From a virus, in the IMG/VR virus record IMGVR_UViG_3300045971_000674, positions 62,001-126,000 of that record: 64,000 nt of DNA. The stretch is one strand, 5' to 3'. Positions 49,141 through 57,043 of the stretch are shown here, in pieces. How positions within the stretch are numbered: the first letter of the stretch is position 1; each line of letters opens with the position of its first letter. The notes beneath the pieces were generated by a model. It saw only the letters and a program-made list of their open reading frames with translations, was not told where the DNA came from and ran no database searches. The position numbers were made by a program, and so were the translations under genes.

Positions 49141-50541
49141 TTACATGATCACGGAAGCGCGACGTACTTCAACGTCGACAGCGCCGGTCGAAGCGACCTT
49201 GAGCTGGAGGGCACCAGCGGCGAGGTCAGCAGTCACGACCAAACCTGGGATCGATGCGCCAAGCTTGAGGGTGGCGTAACGGGTGAAGTCAGAAGACGTG
49301 CCGTCTGTGACAGCGTAGACTTCGGTAGCGTACACGCGGGTTGGGTCAGACACGAGCGAAGCGCGCACGAACCACTTGGCAGCCAGAGCACCAGCAACAG
49401 AGTCGATCACTTGGACAGACGTGACGTTGGTAACAGAGACTTGCTTGGTGACGGCGGTCAGGGCGGTGTCAAGAGCTTGAACGTTTGTGTTCGTGCTGTT
49501 GGCTGCCAGGATGTAGCCACCGTTGGCAACTGCTGCGCCGAGAGCTGAGTCAAGAGCTTGGATGTTCTGTTGGACCTTGACGGTGCCGAGAACGAAGTTG
49601 CCATTGACGAGGTTCGGACCGATTGCTGTGTCGAGAGCAGTAACAGCACCGGAAACCGTCTGGTTCAGGGTGATGTAGTTGCCAGCTGCGAAGTTGACAC
49701 CGAGGTGGGTGTCAAGAGCTTGCAGGTTGCCATTGATCTTGTTGGCTGGGGAGATCCAACCACCAGCGGTAACGTTCGCGCCGATCTCGGTGTCGAGAGC
49801 TTGGATGTTGGCGTTGATCTTGAACGATGGATCGATGAAGTTGCCAAGAGCAACGTTGGCACCGATTTCAAGGTCAAGAGCGGAAACAGCCGATTCAAGC
49901 GATGACAGAGCCGAGACGAAGTTCGTCGAGGTGTAAGCTGGCATTTCCGAACCAGCAGCGTCCTTGCCGATGAAGGCGCGGATGAAGCCAAGTTCGTCGA
50001 GTGATGATTGGTCAGATTGGACCCATGCAGAACCGTTGAAGATGTACGTCTTGCCAGCGGAGGTGCCGCCCTGAACGAAGACTGCATCGCCGCTGGATTC
50101 AGCGTTGATGTCTTCTACGAAGGTGCCAGTTGCCTGGTTGTAAACGTAGATGTTCTTGCCATTGCCGCCTGCGATGGCAGAGAAGAGAACGCGGCCGCCG
50201 TCGAGAACGGATACGCCGTCAACGATGACTGCTGCTGTTGGGGTGCCAACTGGGAGGGTCGTTGCAACGTTCTCGCGAACAGCTACAGGTTCACGCCAGG
50301 AAACGGTAGCGCCGAGGGCGTTGTTGACATAGGCTTCGGAAGCGAGCTTCTGCCACTTGTCAGCGCCGGTGCCGCTTGCGAGCTTCGTGTAGATGGAACC
50401 AGTTACATTGTCGGTGTAGACGGAACCAACGAGGGCGGCAGCGGTATCACCACCAAGACCTGGGACGCCAGAGCCTTGCAGATACTGGACGAGTTCGTCG
50501 AGCTCAAGGCCACGTTCAATGCGGAAGAAGTCGAGTGACAT
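49141..50541 (-). CDS. Fibre-like virion protein with 27-residue repeats
   Basis: 466 residues, strong Shine-Dalgarno (AGGAGACACTATG). Anchor-like N-terminus (LELDELVQYLQG, GSIYTKL) resembling that of the long fibre; a beta region; then five exact-length 27-residue repeats beginning ALDxxxG and a C-terminal beta domain. Own terminator. Probably a trimeric fibre or abundant head/neck fibre. Confidence 0.8.
   Translation of the reverse strand: MSLDFFRIERGLELDELVQYLQGSGVPGLGGDTAAALVGSVYTDNVTGSIYTKLASGTGADKWQKLASEAYVNNALGATVSWREPVAVRENVATTLPVGTPTAAVIVDGVSVLDGGRVLFSAIAGGNGKNIYVYNQATGTFVEDINAESSGDAVFVQGGTSAGKTYIFNGSAWVQSDQSSLDELGFIRAFIGKDAAGSEMPAYTSTNFVSALSSLESAVSALDLEIGANVALGNFIDPSFKINANIQALDTEIGANVTAGGWISPANKINGNLQALDTHLGVNFAAGNYITLNQTVSGAVTALDTAIGPNLVNGNFVLGTVKVQQNIQALDSALGAAVANGGYILAANSTNTNVQALDTALTAVTKQVSVTNVTSVQVIDSVAGALAAKWFVRASLVSDPTRVYATEVYAVTDGTSSDFTRYATLKLGASIPGLVVTADLAAGALQLKVASTGAVDVEVRRASVIM
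49477..49881 (-). repeat. Five in-frame 81-bp (27-residue) repeats
   Basis: Units start ALDLEIG, ALDTEIG, ALDTHLG, ALDTAIG, ALDSALG, each exactly 27 residues from the next, followed by a partial sixth (ALDTAL). Protein-level repeat; DNA identity is moderate. Confidence 0.9.
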
Positions 50542-50587
50542 AGTGTCTCCTGTGCTCTAAGAGCGTTGTTTATGCGGAAGATGCCGG

Positions 50588-50595
50588 TATTTATT
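50588..50595 (-). promoter_or_regulatory. T4-type late promoter AATAAATA
   Basis: ~47 bases before the 466-residue gene. A weaker CATAAACA lies at 50567-50574. Confidence 0.55.
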
Positions 50596-50601
50596 GAAAG
50601 G

Positions 50602-51468
50602 TCAGGGCAGGTGCTGAATTCTAGTGCACATCACTTCAACAGGCACAGGCTCGAGGTTTGTCCAAACAAGATCCAATTGCTTGGTCGTCTTATTTAGAAT
50701 GATGTCGACAGAGCCAGCAAAGTTGAATCCGACACGGGCGGTGCGGTTGAAGCTAACAGTCTCCGCATTGCCTGCAATGTTGCCACTCACGTTACCAAGA
50801 ACTTCAAAGGTAGACGATTGGTGGCCAATTGGATTGTACAGCGTGACGAAGAACTTGAACCCGCGCTGGTACTGAGAATAGCCAGCGTTGGATGTAGATG
50901 TGGTTGCGGTGTTGAGGACCGTGATCGGTGTCAGGGTGTTTGCACCTTGAATGACCGTGGCACTGCTAGACCCGCCTTGAATGTCGATCGTCTTGGTGGA
51001 GCCTGCTCCAACTACTGTGACACCTAGACCGGTGAAGTTCAGCGTGGTGGCTTCAGCACCAACAGCAACGCCTTCCTTCTGCACACCGATACCAGTGATA
51101 CCACCGGGTGGTACGACTGGTGCTTCAGGCAGAAGCATTGCCTGACGCATCGTCTCAGCAGTAACGCGGTGATCAACGAGAGTGTCGTTGCCAATGGAGG
51201 CACTCCACGCCAGGGCTGGTGTACCTTCTCGGCCGCGAGTAAGGTTGGTGAAAGTATCTCCGTATCGAGCACCGACACGAATGATCTCACGAACAGATGC
51301 CGCTTGGTTTTCTAGGGTGATAAGGAAGAAGTCAGCGCCGTTGTTTGTCGGCTGCGGAAACATCGCACCATGCCCAGCCATGACGGTGAGCATGATATCA
51401 CTTGCACCGATTGGCGCAGCCAGCAACGAGACTGCATTGTTGGCAAAGAGTTGTGTTGGCCCTGCCAT
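50602..51468 (-). CDS. Probable tail/baseplate virion protein
   Basis: 288 residues, beta-rich. N-terminal ~110 residues (FANNAVSLLAAPI, FFLITLENQ, REIIRVGARYGDTF, RGREGTPALAW) match a module common in phage tail proteins at baseplate-fibre junctions; the middle GVAVGAEATTLNFTG strand is also found in the long fibre gene. Overlap-spaced behind the 69-residue gene. Confidence 0.72.
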   Translation of the reverse strand: MAGPTQLFANNAVSLLAAPIGASDIMLTVMAGHGAMFPQPTNNGADFFLITLENQAASVREIIRVGARYGDTFTNLTRGREGTPALAWSASIGNDTLVDHRVTAETMRQAMLLPEAPVVPPGGITGIGVQKEGVAVGAEATTLNFTGLGVTVVGAGSTKTIDIQGGSSSATVIQGANTLTPITVLNTATTSTSNAGYSQYQRGFKFFVTLYNPIGHQSSTFEVLGNVSGNIAGNAETVSFNRTARVGFNFAGSVDIILNKTTKQLDLVWTNLEPVPVEVMCTRIQHLP

Positions 51469-51472
51469 TGGA

Positions 51473-51682
51473 TCAGCCCTTTACCTTGCCACCGACCGCC
51501 TCAACAAGAGTGACGATAGATGCCTTCTGCTTGTCCTTGAGCTTTGAGAACTGCTCCTCAAACGTCTTGACGGTTTTCACAGGCACGAGAACCTTCAGCT
51601 GCTCAATGCCATGCTGAATGGTATAGGTCTGATATGCTTGCTTGCCCTGAATGGCTTCTAGCTGATTGATGAAGGAGCTCAT
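51473..51682 (-). CDS. Small hypothetical protein
   Basis: 69 residues, basic, helical C-terminus (KLKDKQKASIVTLVEAVGG). TGATG overlap with the gene ahead; an in-frame TTG one codon earlier is less likely. Late operon member. Confidence 0.65.
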   Translation of the reverse strand: MSSFINQLEAIQGKQAYQTYTIQHGIEQLKVLVPVKTVKTFEEQFSKLKDKQKASIVTLVEAVGGKVKG

Positions 51683-52173
51683 CAAGATCCCTTGTAGTCT
51701 TTGTAGTACGACAAGAACTTGTCACGCGAGAACATGTCATTGCCGATATCACGCTCGAGATCTACGATCTGCGTGAGACGAACTTCCAGCTTCTCTTCGC
51801 TGTCCTTCTCATTGCCAATGACAAGCAGGCCCTTGGCGAGTTCATCGCGCTTATGCAGCTTGAGCCCAGTGACAGTGATAACGCGGTTACCGTCCTTGAG
51901 TTTGGCTGTGAGAGTGTCATTGAGCTGTGGCAACTGCCACTTACGCTTCAGCTCGCCAGTCGTCTTGAAGACTTTGGCGCCCGTTACGAACTCGACAGTC
52001 TTGCCGTTGATCTTGCTGATGTCGAAGAAGTAGACAGCGTCAGATGGAACGCCGGCTGTATGCTCCACATAGACAGCAGGGCCCTTGGGCCGGTAGTTGC
52101 TGAACGACAACACGGTGAACGTGACACCGTCTTTCGTTTCGATTTTGTCACCTTTGAGGGGTACCGCGAACAT
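51682..52173 (-). CDS. Late hypothetical protein
   Basis: 163 residues, AGGA before ATG, own late promoter. Beta-rich N-terminal half with an SH3-like feel (PLKGDKIETKDGVTFTV), Lys-rich C-terminus. No family recognised; likely virion or assembly. Confidence 0.7.
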   Translation of the reverse strand: MFAVPLKGDKIETKDGVTFTVLSFSNYRPKGPAVYVEHTAGVPSDAVYFFDISKINGKTVEFVTGAKVFKTTGELKRKWQLPQLNDTLTAKLKDGNRVITVTGLKLHKRDELAKGLLVIGNEKDSEEKLEVRLTQIVDLERDIGNDMFSRDKFLSYYKDYKGS

Positions 52174-52194
52174 GGCTGCTTCCTGTAGTAGCTC

Positions 52195-52202
52195 TATTTA
52201 TC
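52195..52202 (-). promoter_or_regulatory. T4-type late promoter GATAAATA
   Basis: 22 bases before the 163-residue late gene. Confidence 0.65.
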
Positions 52203-52219
52203 CCAGAAGGGATGGGTTG

Positions 52220-52405
52220 TCAAACTACTTTGGAGTCATCTGTACCGAGGTCTACCTCGAGAAGGTCTTCTTCCAGCTCACGGACGTAGTTCTTGAAGCT
52301 CACCCGACGCAGGCGCGCATCACGATCCTTGTTCTCCGCGAATTTCCGACGTGGCGGCTTTGACTTGCGGTCGGCGTGCTTGTCGTAGATTTCGTCGTGT
52401 TTCAC
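52220..52405 (-). CDS. Small charged protein
   Basis: 61 residues, GTG start with GAGGA 8 bases upstream. Basic first half (KHADRKSKPPRRKFAE), acidic C-terminus; RRVSFKNYVRELEEDL is a clear amphipathic helix. ACTAAATA at 52453 may drive it. Unknown. Confidence 0.62.
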   Translation of the reverse strand: MKHDEIYDKHADRKSKPPRRKFAENKDRDARLRRVSFKNYVRELEEDLLEVDLGTDDSKVV

Positions 52406-52452
52406 TCAATTCTTCCTCTGTTTCCTCAGACTTGCGGCTCTGAGTAGACCAG

Positions 52453-52460
52453 TATTTAGT
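52453..52460 (-). promoter_or_regulatory. Possible late promoter ACTAAATA
   Basis: Overlaps the end of the preceding gene; two mismatches to consensus. Confidence 0.35.
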
Positions 52461-54165
52461 CCTTCAGGGCGTCAAGCTTACGTTTGACTTCCCACAGGTC
52501 ACTCAGTAGGTCGGCATTCCGTTCGGCCGTTCGGATTGTATCTGCGATCAGGTGTGCGGCAGCCTGTCGATTCTCAGGAACAGGTTCACCGATGAACTCA
52601 CAGAAAGCAGGAATGATCTTGTTGATCTGATCTTGTTGGACTTTACCAGAGGCGCGGTGGGCATCTTTGATTCGTGGTAGACCGGCCATACTAGCAATGT
52701 CGTTAATCTTGTTGCTCGTGTTCCAATCTGTGTATCGGACTGGGCTGACCATTGGGCCTACTGCTTCGCGAGCAGAGAATGATGTGGTACCGTCCCATAG
52801 CTCTTGGCCAGTTAACTCATGCCGCGGAACATACTTCTTGCGGCCCTTGCTGGCAGAATACCGTTCGTCTGGCATGGTCGGGTGTGGCTTGGTATTGGCC
52901 ATGAACTCGTGCAGTTCCTTGGCAACCAAAGCCGCCTTGCCGTATTCGGGATCGGCAGCAAGGGAGTTCATCTGGCTCTCAGGCACATCCTTGATGAACT
53001 TGTTGTAGAATTCGCGGAGGACGTCATAGGCCTTGGTGATCTTAGCAGTCGCTTCTGGCTTGATCAACTCTAGGAAGCTGGCCTTACGAGCTGGGGAATC
53101 ACCACCACGATCCATGCTCGTGAACTCTGGATCTGGGTACGGGAGCTTGAAAATCCGGGCGAACATCATCAGACTATCAGCAACCTCAGTTGGTGCGTCG
53201 GCTGGCTTCTCATTTGGATCCACCTCACCTTCAGGTGTCCACTTGTGGACAATGCGACTAGTGTACTTGCCAGCCTTGAGCACCACCACTGCTGGATCAT
53301 GCTTGACCTTTGGCCCAAGCATGTCGGTGTCGACGACAATGTCAGACGGCTTGGCAAGCACGGAGATGACAAAGCCCAGTTCACCCTTGATCTTCGGGTT
53401 CTTCTGCTCCCAGCTGTTGTCAGAGAATGCATCTCGCTGCGCTTGTTCCTTGCTGCGGGTCCAGATGGTGGCGAATGCATTGTCGATATCAACGACGCGC
53501 TTGCCTTGGCGAACGGATCGCAGGAACTTCAGGCCTTCACCAACTTCCATAGTGCCGTAGCCAGTGTCCTTCTCCTTGAGGCTACTCTCGTAGAAGGCTA
53601 GACCCTTGTAGAGGCGCACCGGCCCTTCTGGTCGGACTGCTGGAAAGGTCAGCAACTCACGAACTGCATGGTAGCTGAGATCACCGCGGTAGCCCTTGGC
53701 ACCGCTCAACCACTGCCACAGGGTGCTCATAGTGTCACCCGTGATCGTGAGGTTGGTAACTGATGTCACGTCCCGGAAAAGGTTGCTGACGAACTCCTGG
53801 ATGTCAACAACGCCTTGTTGAGTGAGGTGGTCAGGCAGAATCTTTCGGATGGAACTTAGGTCCCAAGCACCTAGACGCTGCGATCCTGGGCTGCGGCTAC
53901 CAGCCACACCTGGGCGGGGTGGTGTGGCTGTCCGGTTTCCGATCGACCCAACGAATGCCAGCACGTTGCGATTGTTCAACAGATGGTAGCGCAGCGTCTT
54001 GACGAACTCGACAGGATCCTTGATCTCGTCAAGCTGTAGGTTCTTGGTAAAGACTTGCTTGACGCGCGGATCCTTCTGCAGAACCTTCTTCAGGTCTGCA
54101 AGGGAGACGTCAGATGCTTCATTGAGCTGAGCGATGAGCTGCATTGGGGAGGATGGAGATGCCAT
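52456..54165 (-). CDS. Late ADP-ribosyltransferase-like protein with capsid-targeting N-terminus
   Basis: 569 residues. MQLIAQLNEASD near the start contains LNE|A, the T4 prohead protease rule; ATG at residue 8 could be the true start. The middle has VRLYKGLAFYESS (Arg motif), a TIWTRSKEQA segment in place of STS, and FVISVLAKPSDIVVDT, the strand order of ADP-ribosyltransferases such as T4 Alt. The canonical Glu-x-Glu is not visible; KHDPAVVVLKAGKY occupies its place, so activity is doubtful. Late octamer 4 bases before the first ATG. Confidence 0.6.
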   Translation of the reverse strand: MASPSSPMQLIAQLNEASDVSLADLKKVLQKDPRVKQVFTKNLQLDEIKDPVEFVKTLRYHLLNNRNVLAFVGSIGNRTATPPRPGVAGSRSPGSQRLGAWDLSSIRKILPDHLTQQGVVDIQEFVSNLFRDVTSVTNLTITGDTMSTLWQWLSGAKGYRGDLSYHAVRELLTFPAVRPEGPVRLYKGLAFYESSLKEKDTGYGTMEVGEGLKFLRSVRQGKRVVDIDNAFATIWTRSKEQAQRDAFSDNSWEQKNPKIKGELGFVISVLAKPSDIVVDTDMLGPKVKHDPAVVVLKAGKYTSRIVHKWTPEGEVDPNEKPADAPTEVADSLMMFARIFKLPYPDPEFTSMDRGGDSPARKASFLELIKPEATAKITKAYDVLREFYNKFIKDVPESQMNSLAADPEYGKAALVAKELHEFMANTKPHPTMPDERYSASKGRKKYVPRHELTGQELWDGTTSFSAREAVGPMVSPVRYTDWNTSNKINDIASMAGLPRIKDAHRASGKVQQDQINKIIPAFCEFIGEPVPENRQAAAHLIADTIRTAERNADLLSDLWEVKRKLDALKD

Positions 54166-54169
54166 CCCC

Positions 54170-54177
54170 TATTTACG
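54170..54177 (-). promoter_or_regulatory. T4-type late promoter CGTAAATA
   Basis: Ends 4 bases before ATG 54165, the same spacing as at 3243. Confidence 0.55.
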
Positions 54178-54178
54178 T

Positions 54179-54643
54179 CTACTTCAGGGTCCAGAGCGTG
54201 GTTTCAGGCCCAATACGGTGCTCAATGAGGGCTGCCACTACAGGCCAATGACCGCCACCAAGATCAGAACCGAGCAGCGGCTGATGAACATCTGCGCCAG
54301 TCGGATTGAAACCTGAGAAGTCCATCCAATTCCTGACGGTTTGGAGCCCGTCATCGAGCGCATCGTAGGACGTGTAGCGCACCGGGTGGCGCCCTGCAAA
54401 TCGTTGGCCGACAATGTTGACCACCCACAGACCAGGTTCCACTAACACCGGCAAGACCTTGCCCATGCGATCGATGTCTCGCTGGAAGGTACATGACCAG
54501 CGATGGAACTCGGTCTTGACGATTGGCCACTTCTCGTAGACAGCCTTGGCGAAACCTGAGCCCATGGCATTCTGGGCATTCACCTGCTGGAGGATGATGC
54601 CCTGCTTGACGTGTTCAAGCAGGTTTCCGACTTCATGCTTCAT
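54179..54643 (-). CDS. Macro-domain protein (ADP-ribose / Appr-1''-p binding)
   Basis: 154 residues from ATG 54643. IILQQVNAQNAMGSGFAKAV is the ADP-ribose loop and HQPLLGSDLGGGHWPVV the second phosphate loop, as in Poa1p-like macro domains that hydrolyse ADP-ribose-1''-phosphate or bind ADP-ribose. Lies four genes downstream of KptA, which makes an ADP-ribose cyclic phosphate. ATGA overlap with the upstream gene. Confidence 0.83.
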   Translation of the reverse strand: MKHEVGNLLEHVKQGIILQQVNAQNAMGSGFAKAVYEKWPIVKTEFHRWSCTFQRDIDRMGKVLPVLVEPGLWVVNIVGQRFAGRHPVRYTSYDALDDGLQTVRNWMDFSGFNPTGADVHQPLLGSDLGGGHWPVVAALIEHRIGPETTLWTLK

Positions 54644-55140
54644 GCGTCCGCCGGGCCGTAGGAGGCGTAGATCGAGGCCATCTCCATGGCACGAGCTGCA
54701 GTGATCCACACCTGCGCCTTGGCAATCTCGCGGGTATTGTGCAGCATGATGCGCTCGAGTTCGTCTGCCAGACCCATCCACTCGATGGTCATGTAGCGCA
54801 CGATCAGCGGGTGCTCGACCTTGGAACTGAACTGCCATGCCCTGCACTTGTTGATGATCGCCATGGTCAGAACATCTGGATCTTGGGTGTATGGAATGCC
54901 GCCCATGATCTCGATGAGCCGCCCGTCTGTGACGGCAGCAGCAGCTCGCTTGTCGGCGATCAGTTTGGCCACATCCTTCTTGAAATGGTCATCACGATGG
55001 CACCTTGCGTACGTGAACCACAGCGTACTGTCTGCACCTTCTTCGAATCGCAAGCAGACACCACCGTTCGACAGTGTGTCGAACTCGAAGGTGCGATCGT
55101 TGAACTTGCGGGGTCTGATGTAGCGGTAGAAAGTTTTCAT
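54640..55140 (-). CDS. Hypothetical protein
   Basis: 166 residues from MKTFYRYIRPRKF; overlaps both neighbours by 4 bases. N-terminal part beta-rich (FEFDTLSNGGVCLRFEE), C-terminal part helical. In small phage proteins this start often heads unknown host-takeover genes. No family assigned. Confidence 0.68.
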   Translation of the reverse strand: MKTFYRYIRPRKFNDRTFEFDTLSNGGVCLRFEEGADSTLWFTYARCHRDDHFKKDVAKLIADKRAAAAVTDGRLIEIMGGIPYTQDPDVLTMAIINKCRAWQFSSKVEHPLIVRYMTIEWMGLADELERIMLHNTREIAKAQVWITAARAMEMASIYASYGPADA

Positions 55141-55481
55141 TTGGTTTCCCATGGGCGAACTACCTTGAGGATGTTCTTGAGTTCGAGCAGATCCGCCCGT
55201 GCCTGCTCGACGGCTTGTTCACAGGCCTTGCGTGCGCCCTTCTCGGCATTCGCTCGCGTCTTGTAGATGGTCTTGTTCATGCGTGAGATGCGAGGATTGA
55301 CTGGAATGGGTCCGTACGCCGCCTTGAACACAGAGTGGGTTTTGTCATATTCCTCCACGGTTGTAACCGTAAAGTTGTTGTTGATGAGCCAACCCGTCTC
55401 AGGCAATGGGTCGCTATGCTCGCAAGTGCAGCGGAGATTACCGCACTTATCACACTGCATCTCGGCTGCGTAGTGACCCAT
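55137..55481 (-). CDS. Small protein with N-terminal zinc motif
   Basis: 114 residues. CDKCGNLRCTC at residues ~10-20 is a compact metal site; the C-terminal half is helical and charged. Two bases separate it from the thymidylate synthase stop. Confidence 0.66.
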   Translation of the reverse strand: MGHYAAEMQCDKCGNLRCTCEHSDPLPETGWLINNNFTVTTVEEYDKTHSVFKAAYGPIPVNPRISRMNKTIYKTRANAEKGARKACEQAVEQARADLLELKNILKVVRPWETK

Positions 55482-55483
55482 GA

Positions 55484-56452
55484 TCAGGCACTCATGCGAG
55501 CAGCGATCGCTGGATGCGGATCGTAGCCCATCAGATTGAAGTCGTCCATCTTGTAGCCGTCGAACTCAAGACGGTCAGTCTGGAACTGGAGGATCGGCGG
55601 CGTGCGAACATAACGCCCGAGCTGCTCGCGAACCTGGTCGAAGTGGTCCTTGTAGATGTGCGTGTCGCCGAGGACCATGTGCAGATTGCCAAGATCAGCG
55701 CCGATCGAATGGGCGATGAGATACGTGAGCAGTGCGTACGAGGCGATGTTGAACGGCAGACCAAGGAACGTGTCGATGCTACGCATGTACATCTGGCACG
55801 AGAGCTTGTTATTGTTGCTCAGATAGAATTGGGCGAACATGTGGCATGGTGGCAGGGCCATCAGGTGCAGTTCGCCAGGGTTCCAGGCCGACATGATGAT
55901 GCGGCGATCGGTTGGGTTGGTGCGAAGCTTGTTCACGACATCAGCAAGCTGATCAACCCGCGTCTGCTGGACCTTGGCACCGAAATACGTGCTGGCATTC
56001 TCATCGTGATGCAGATAGTCGTCATACTCGATGATCTGTGTCGACAACCAGTTTCGCCACTGCACGCCATAAACCCGACCCAGATCTCCTGGGAACTTGG
56101 GCACGTACTTGGCACCGGTGGTTCCTGCTGCATTTGGAGACCAGATCGTCTTCTTCATGGGATCACGGGTGCCGTGCAGGATCTCAGCAAGACGGCGCTC
56201 ATCACCGGAACCCTCGATGAACCACAGCAGCTCGGACGCCACTGCCTTGAACGGCATCTTCTTGGTGGTCAGGAGCGGGAAGCCGTCTAGTAGGTTGATG
56301 GTCAGCTTCTCGCCGAACACTGCACGTGTTCCCGTACCAGTGCGATCTGCTCGGTCTTCGCCATGCGCCATGATGCGGCGAAGAAGATCGAGATACTCGT
56401 GTTCAAAAGTCGGTGGCAGAAAATCGAGATGGTCTGGATTGTGGTCGATCAT
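55484..56452 (-). CDS. thyA: Thymidylate synthase (ThyA type)
   Basis: 322 residues. Makes dTMP from dUMP with methylene-tetrahydrofolate. Catalytic Cys203 in ALPPCHMFAQF, RRIIMSAWNPGEL, MRSIDTFLGLPFN with Asn235 (dUMP-type; dCMP-hydroxymethylases have Asp), and GDTHIY near the end. A ~40-residue insertion between VYGVQWRNW and the RIIMSAW strand lengthens it over the 264-residue E. coli enzyme. A dUMP hydroxymethylase is the main alternative. Overlaps KptA by 4 bases. Confidence 0.9.
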   Translation of the reverse strand: MIDHNPDHLDFLPPTFEHEYLDLLRRIMAHGEDRADRTGTGTRAVFGEKLTINLLDGFPLLTTKKMPFKAVASELLWFIEGSGDERRLAEILHGTRDPMKKTIWSPNAAGTTGAKYVPKFPGDLGRVYGVQWRNWLSTQIIEYDDYLHHDENASTYFGAKVQQTRVDQLADVVNKLRTNPTDRRIIMSAWNPGELHLMALPPCHMFAQFYLSNNNKLSCQMYMRSIDTFLGLPFNIASYALLTYLIAHSIGADLGNLHMVLGDTHIYKDHFDQVREQLGRYVRTPPILQFQTDRLEFDGYKMDDFNLMGYDPHPAIAARMSA

Positions 56453-57021
56453 GCGTGTTCCTTGAGGTACTTGGGCGGCACATGGTCAACCAACCACACA
56501 CCATTTTCAGAGATGAAGAACTTGTGGCCGACGGCCAGCATCTGCTTGGCGTCGATGGCGAGGACGGTGTGGCCCGATCTGCGACGACCGCCAACCATCT
56601 GCGCCGTTTCAACGTCAGCTGAGAGGTGAACATGATGGCGCTTCTGTGGTGTCAGGCCTTCCTTCATGATGATGCCCATGAAGCGGTCGTCAGCACCGTG
56701 GTAGAGAACAACCGGCGGAACGGCCACTTTGAAGTGCATCTTGACTGACTTCGTGCTGTGACCCTGGTTGGCGCGGATGTGAGTGGGCTCTCGAATGACT
56801 TCGAGGTCACTGCCACAATGCGCCATCTCCCAGTACCGAATGGAGTACCGGCCCTTGGCATCGGTCTCGGTGATCTTCTCGAGCTCTTCAACCGTGAAGT
56901 CGGTGTTCGTGATGAGCTGGGTGATGTCACACCAGCCCTCTTTGTCGAGGGTTAGGTTGGCAGTCTCTGGCTTGTGTCGCAGGAGAAGCGACAGGTACTT
57001 TGATCGTTGTTCGGTGGTCAT
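56449..57021 (-). CDS. kptA: RNA 2'-phosphotransferase (KptA/Tpt1)
   Basis: 190 residues, full family length. Moves an internal RNA 2'-phosphate to NAD+, releasing ADP-ribose 1'',2''-cyclic phosphate and nicotinamide. Family marks: YLSLLLRHKPE, LTLDKEGW, RANQGHS, LYHGA and HVHLSAD. The -10 TACAAT ends 6 bases before the ATG with no Shine-Dalgarno. Heads an operon with ThyA and the macro protein. KptA family members in bacteria can also ADP-ribosylate RNA or DNA ends. Confidence 0.93.
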   Translation of the reverse strand: MTTEQRSKYLSLLLRHKPETANLTLDKEGWCDITQLITNTDFTVEELEKITETDAKGRYSIRYWEMAHCGSDLEVIREPTHIRANQGHSTKSVKMHFKVAVPPVVLYHGADDRFMGIIMKEGLTPQKRHHVHLSADVETAQMVGGRRRSGHTVLAIDAKQMLAVGHKFFISENGVWLVDHVPPKYLKEHA

Positions 57022-57027
57022 GAGATC

Positions 57028-57033
57028 ATTGTA
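57028..57033 (-). promoter_or_regulatory. Extended -10 (TGTTACAAT) abutting the kptA start
   Basis: TACAAT, 6 bases, ATG. -35 unclear. Confidence 0.5.
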
Positions 57034-57043
57034 ACACGACCCG

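Noticed and set aside
50567-50574. CATAAACA as the late promoter of the 466-residue gene
   Set aside because: It breaks the conserved TAAATA core; the AATAAATA at 50588 is the better candidate.
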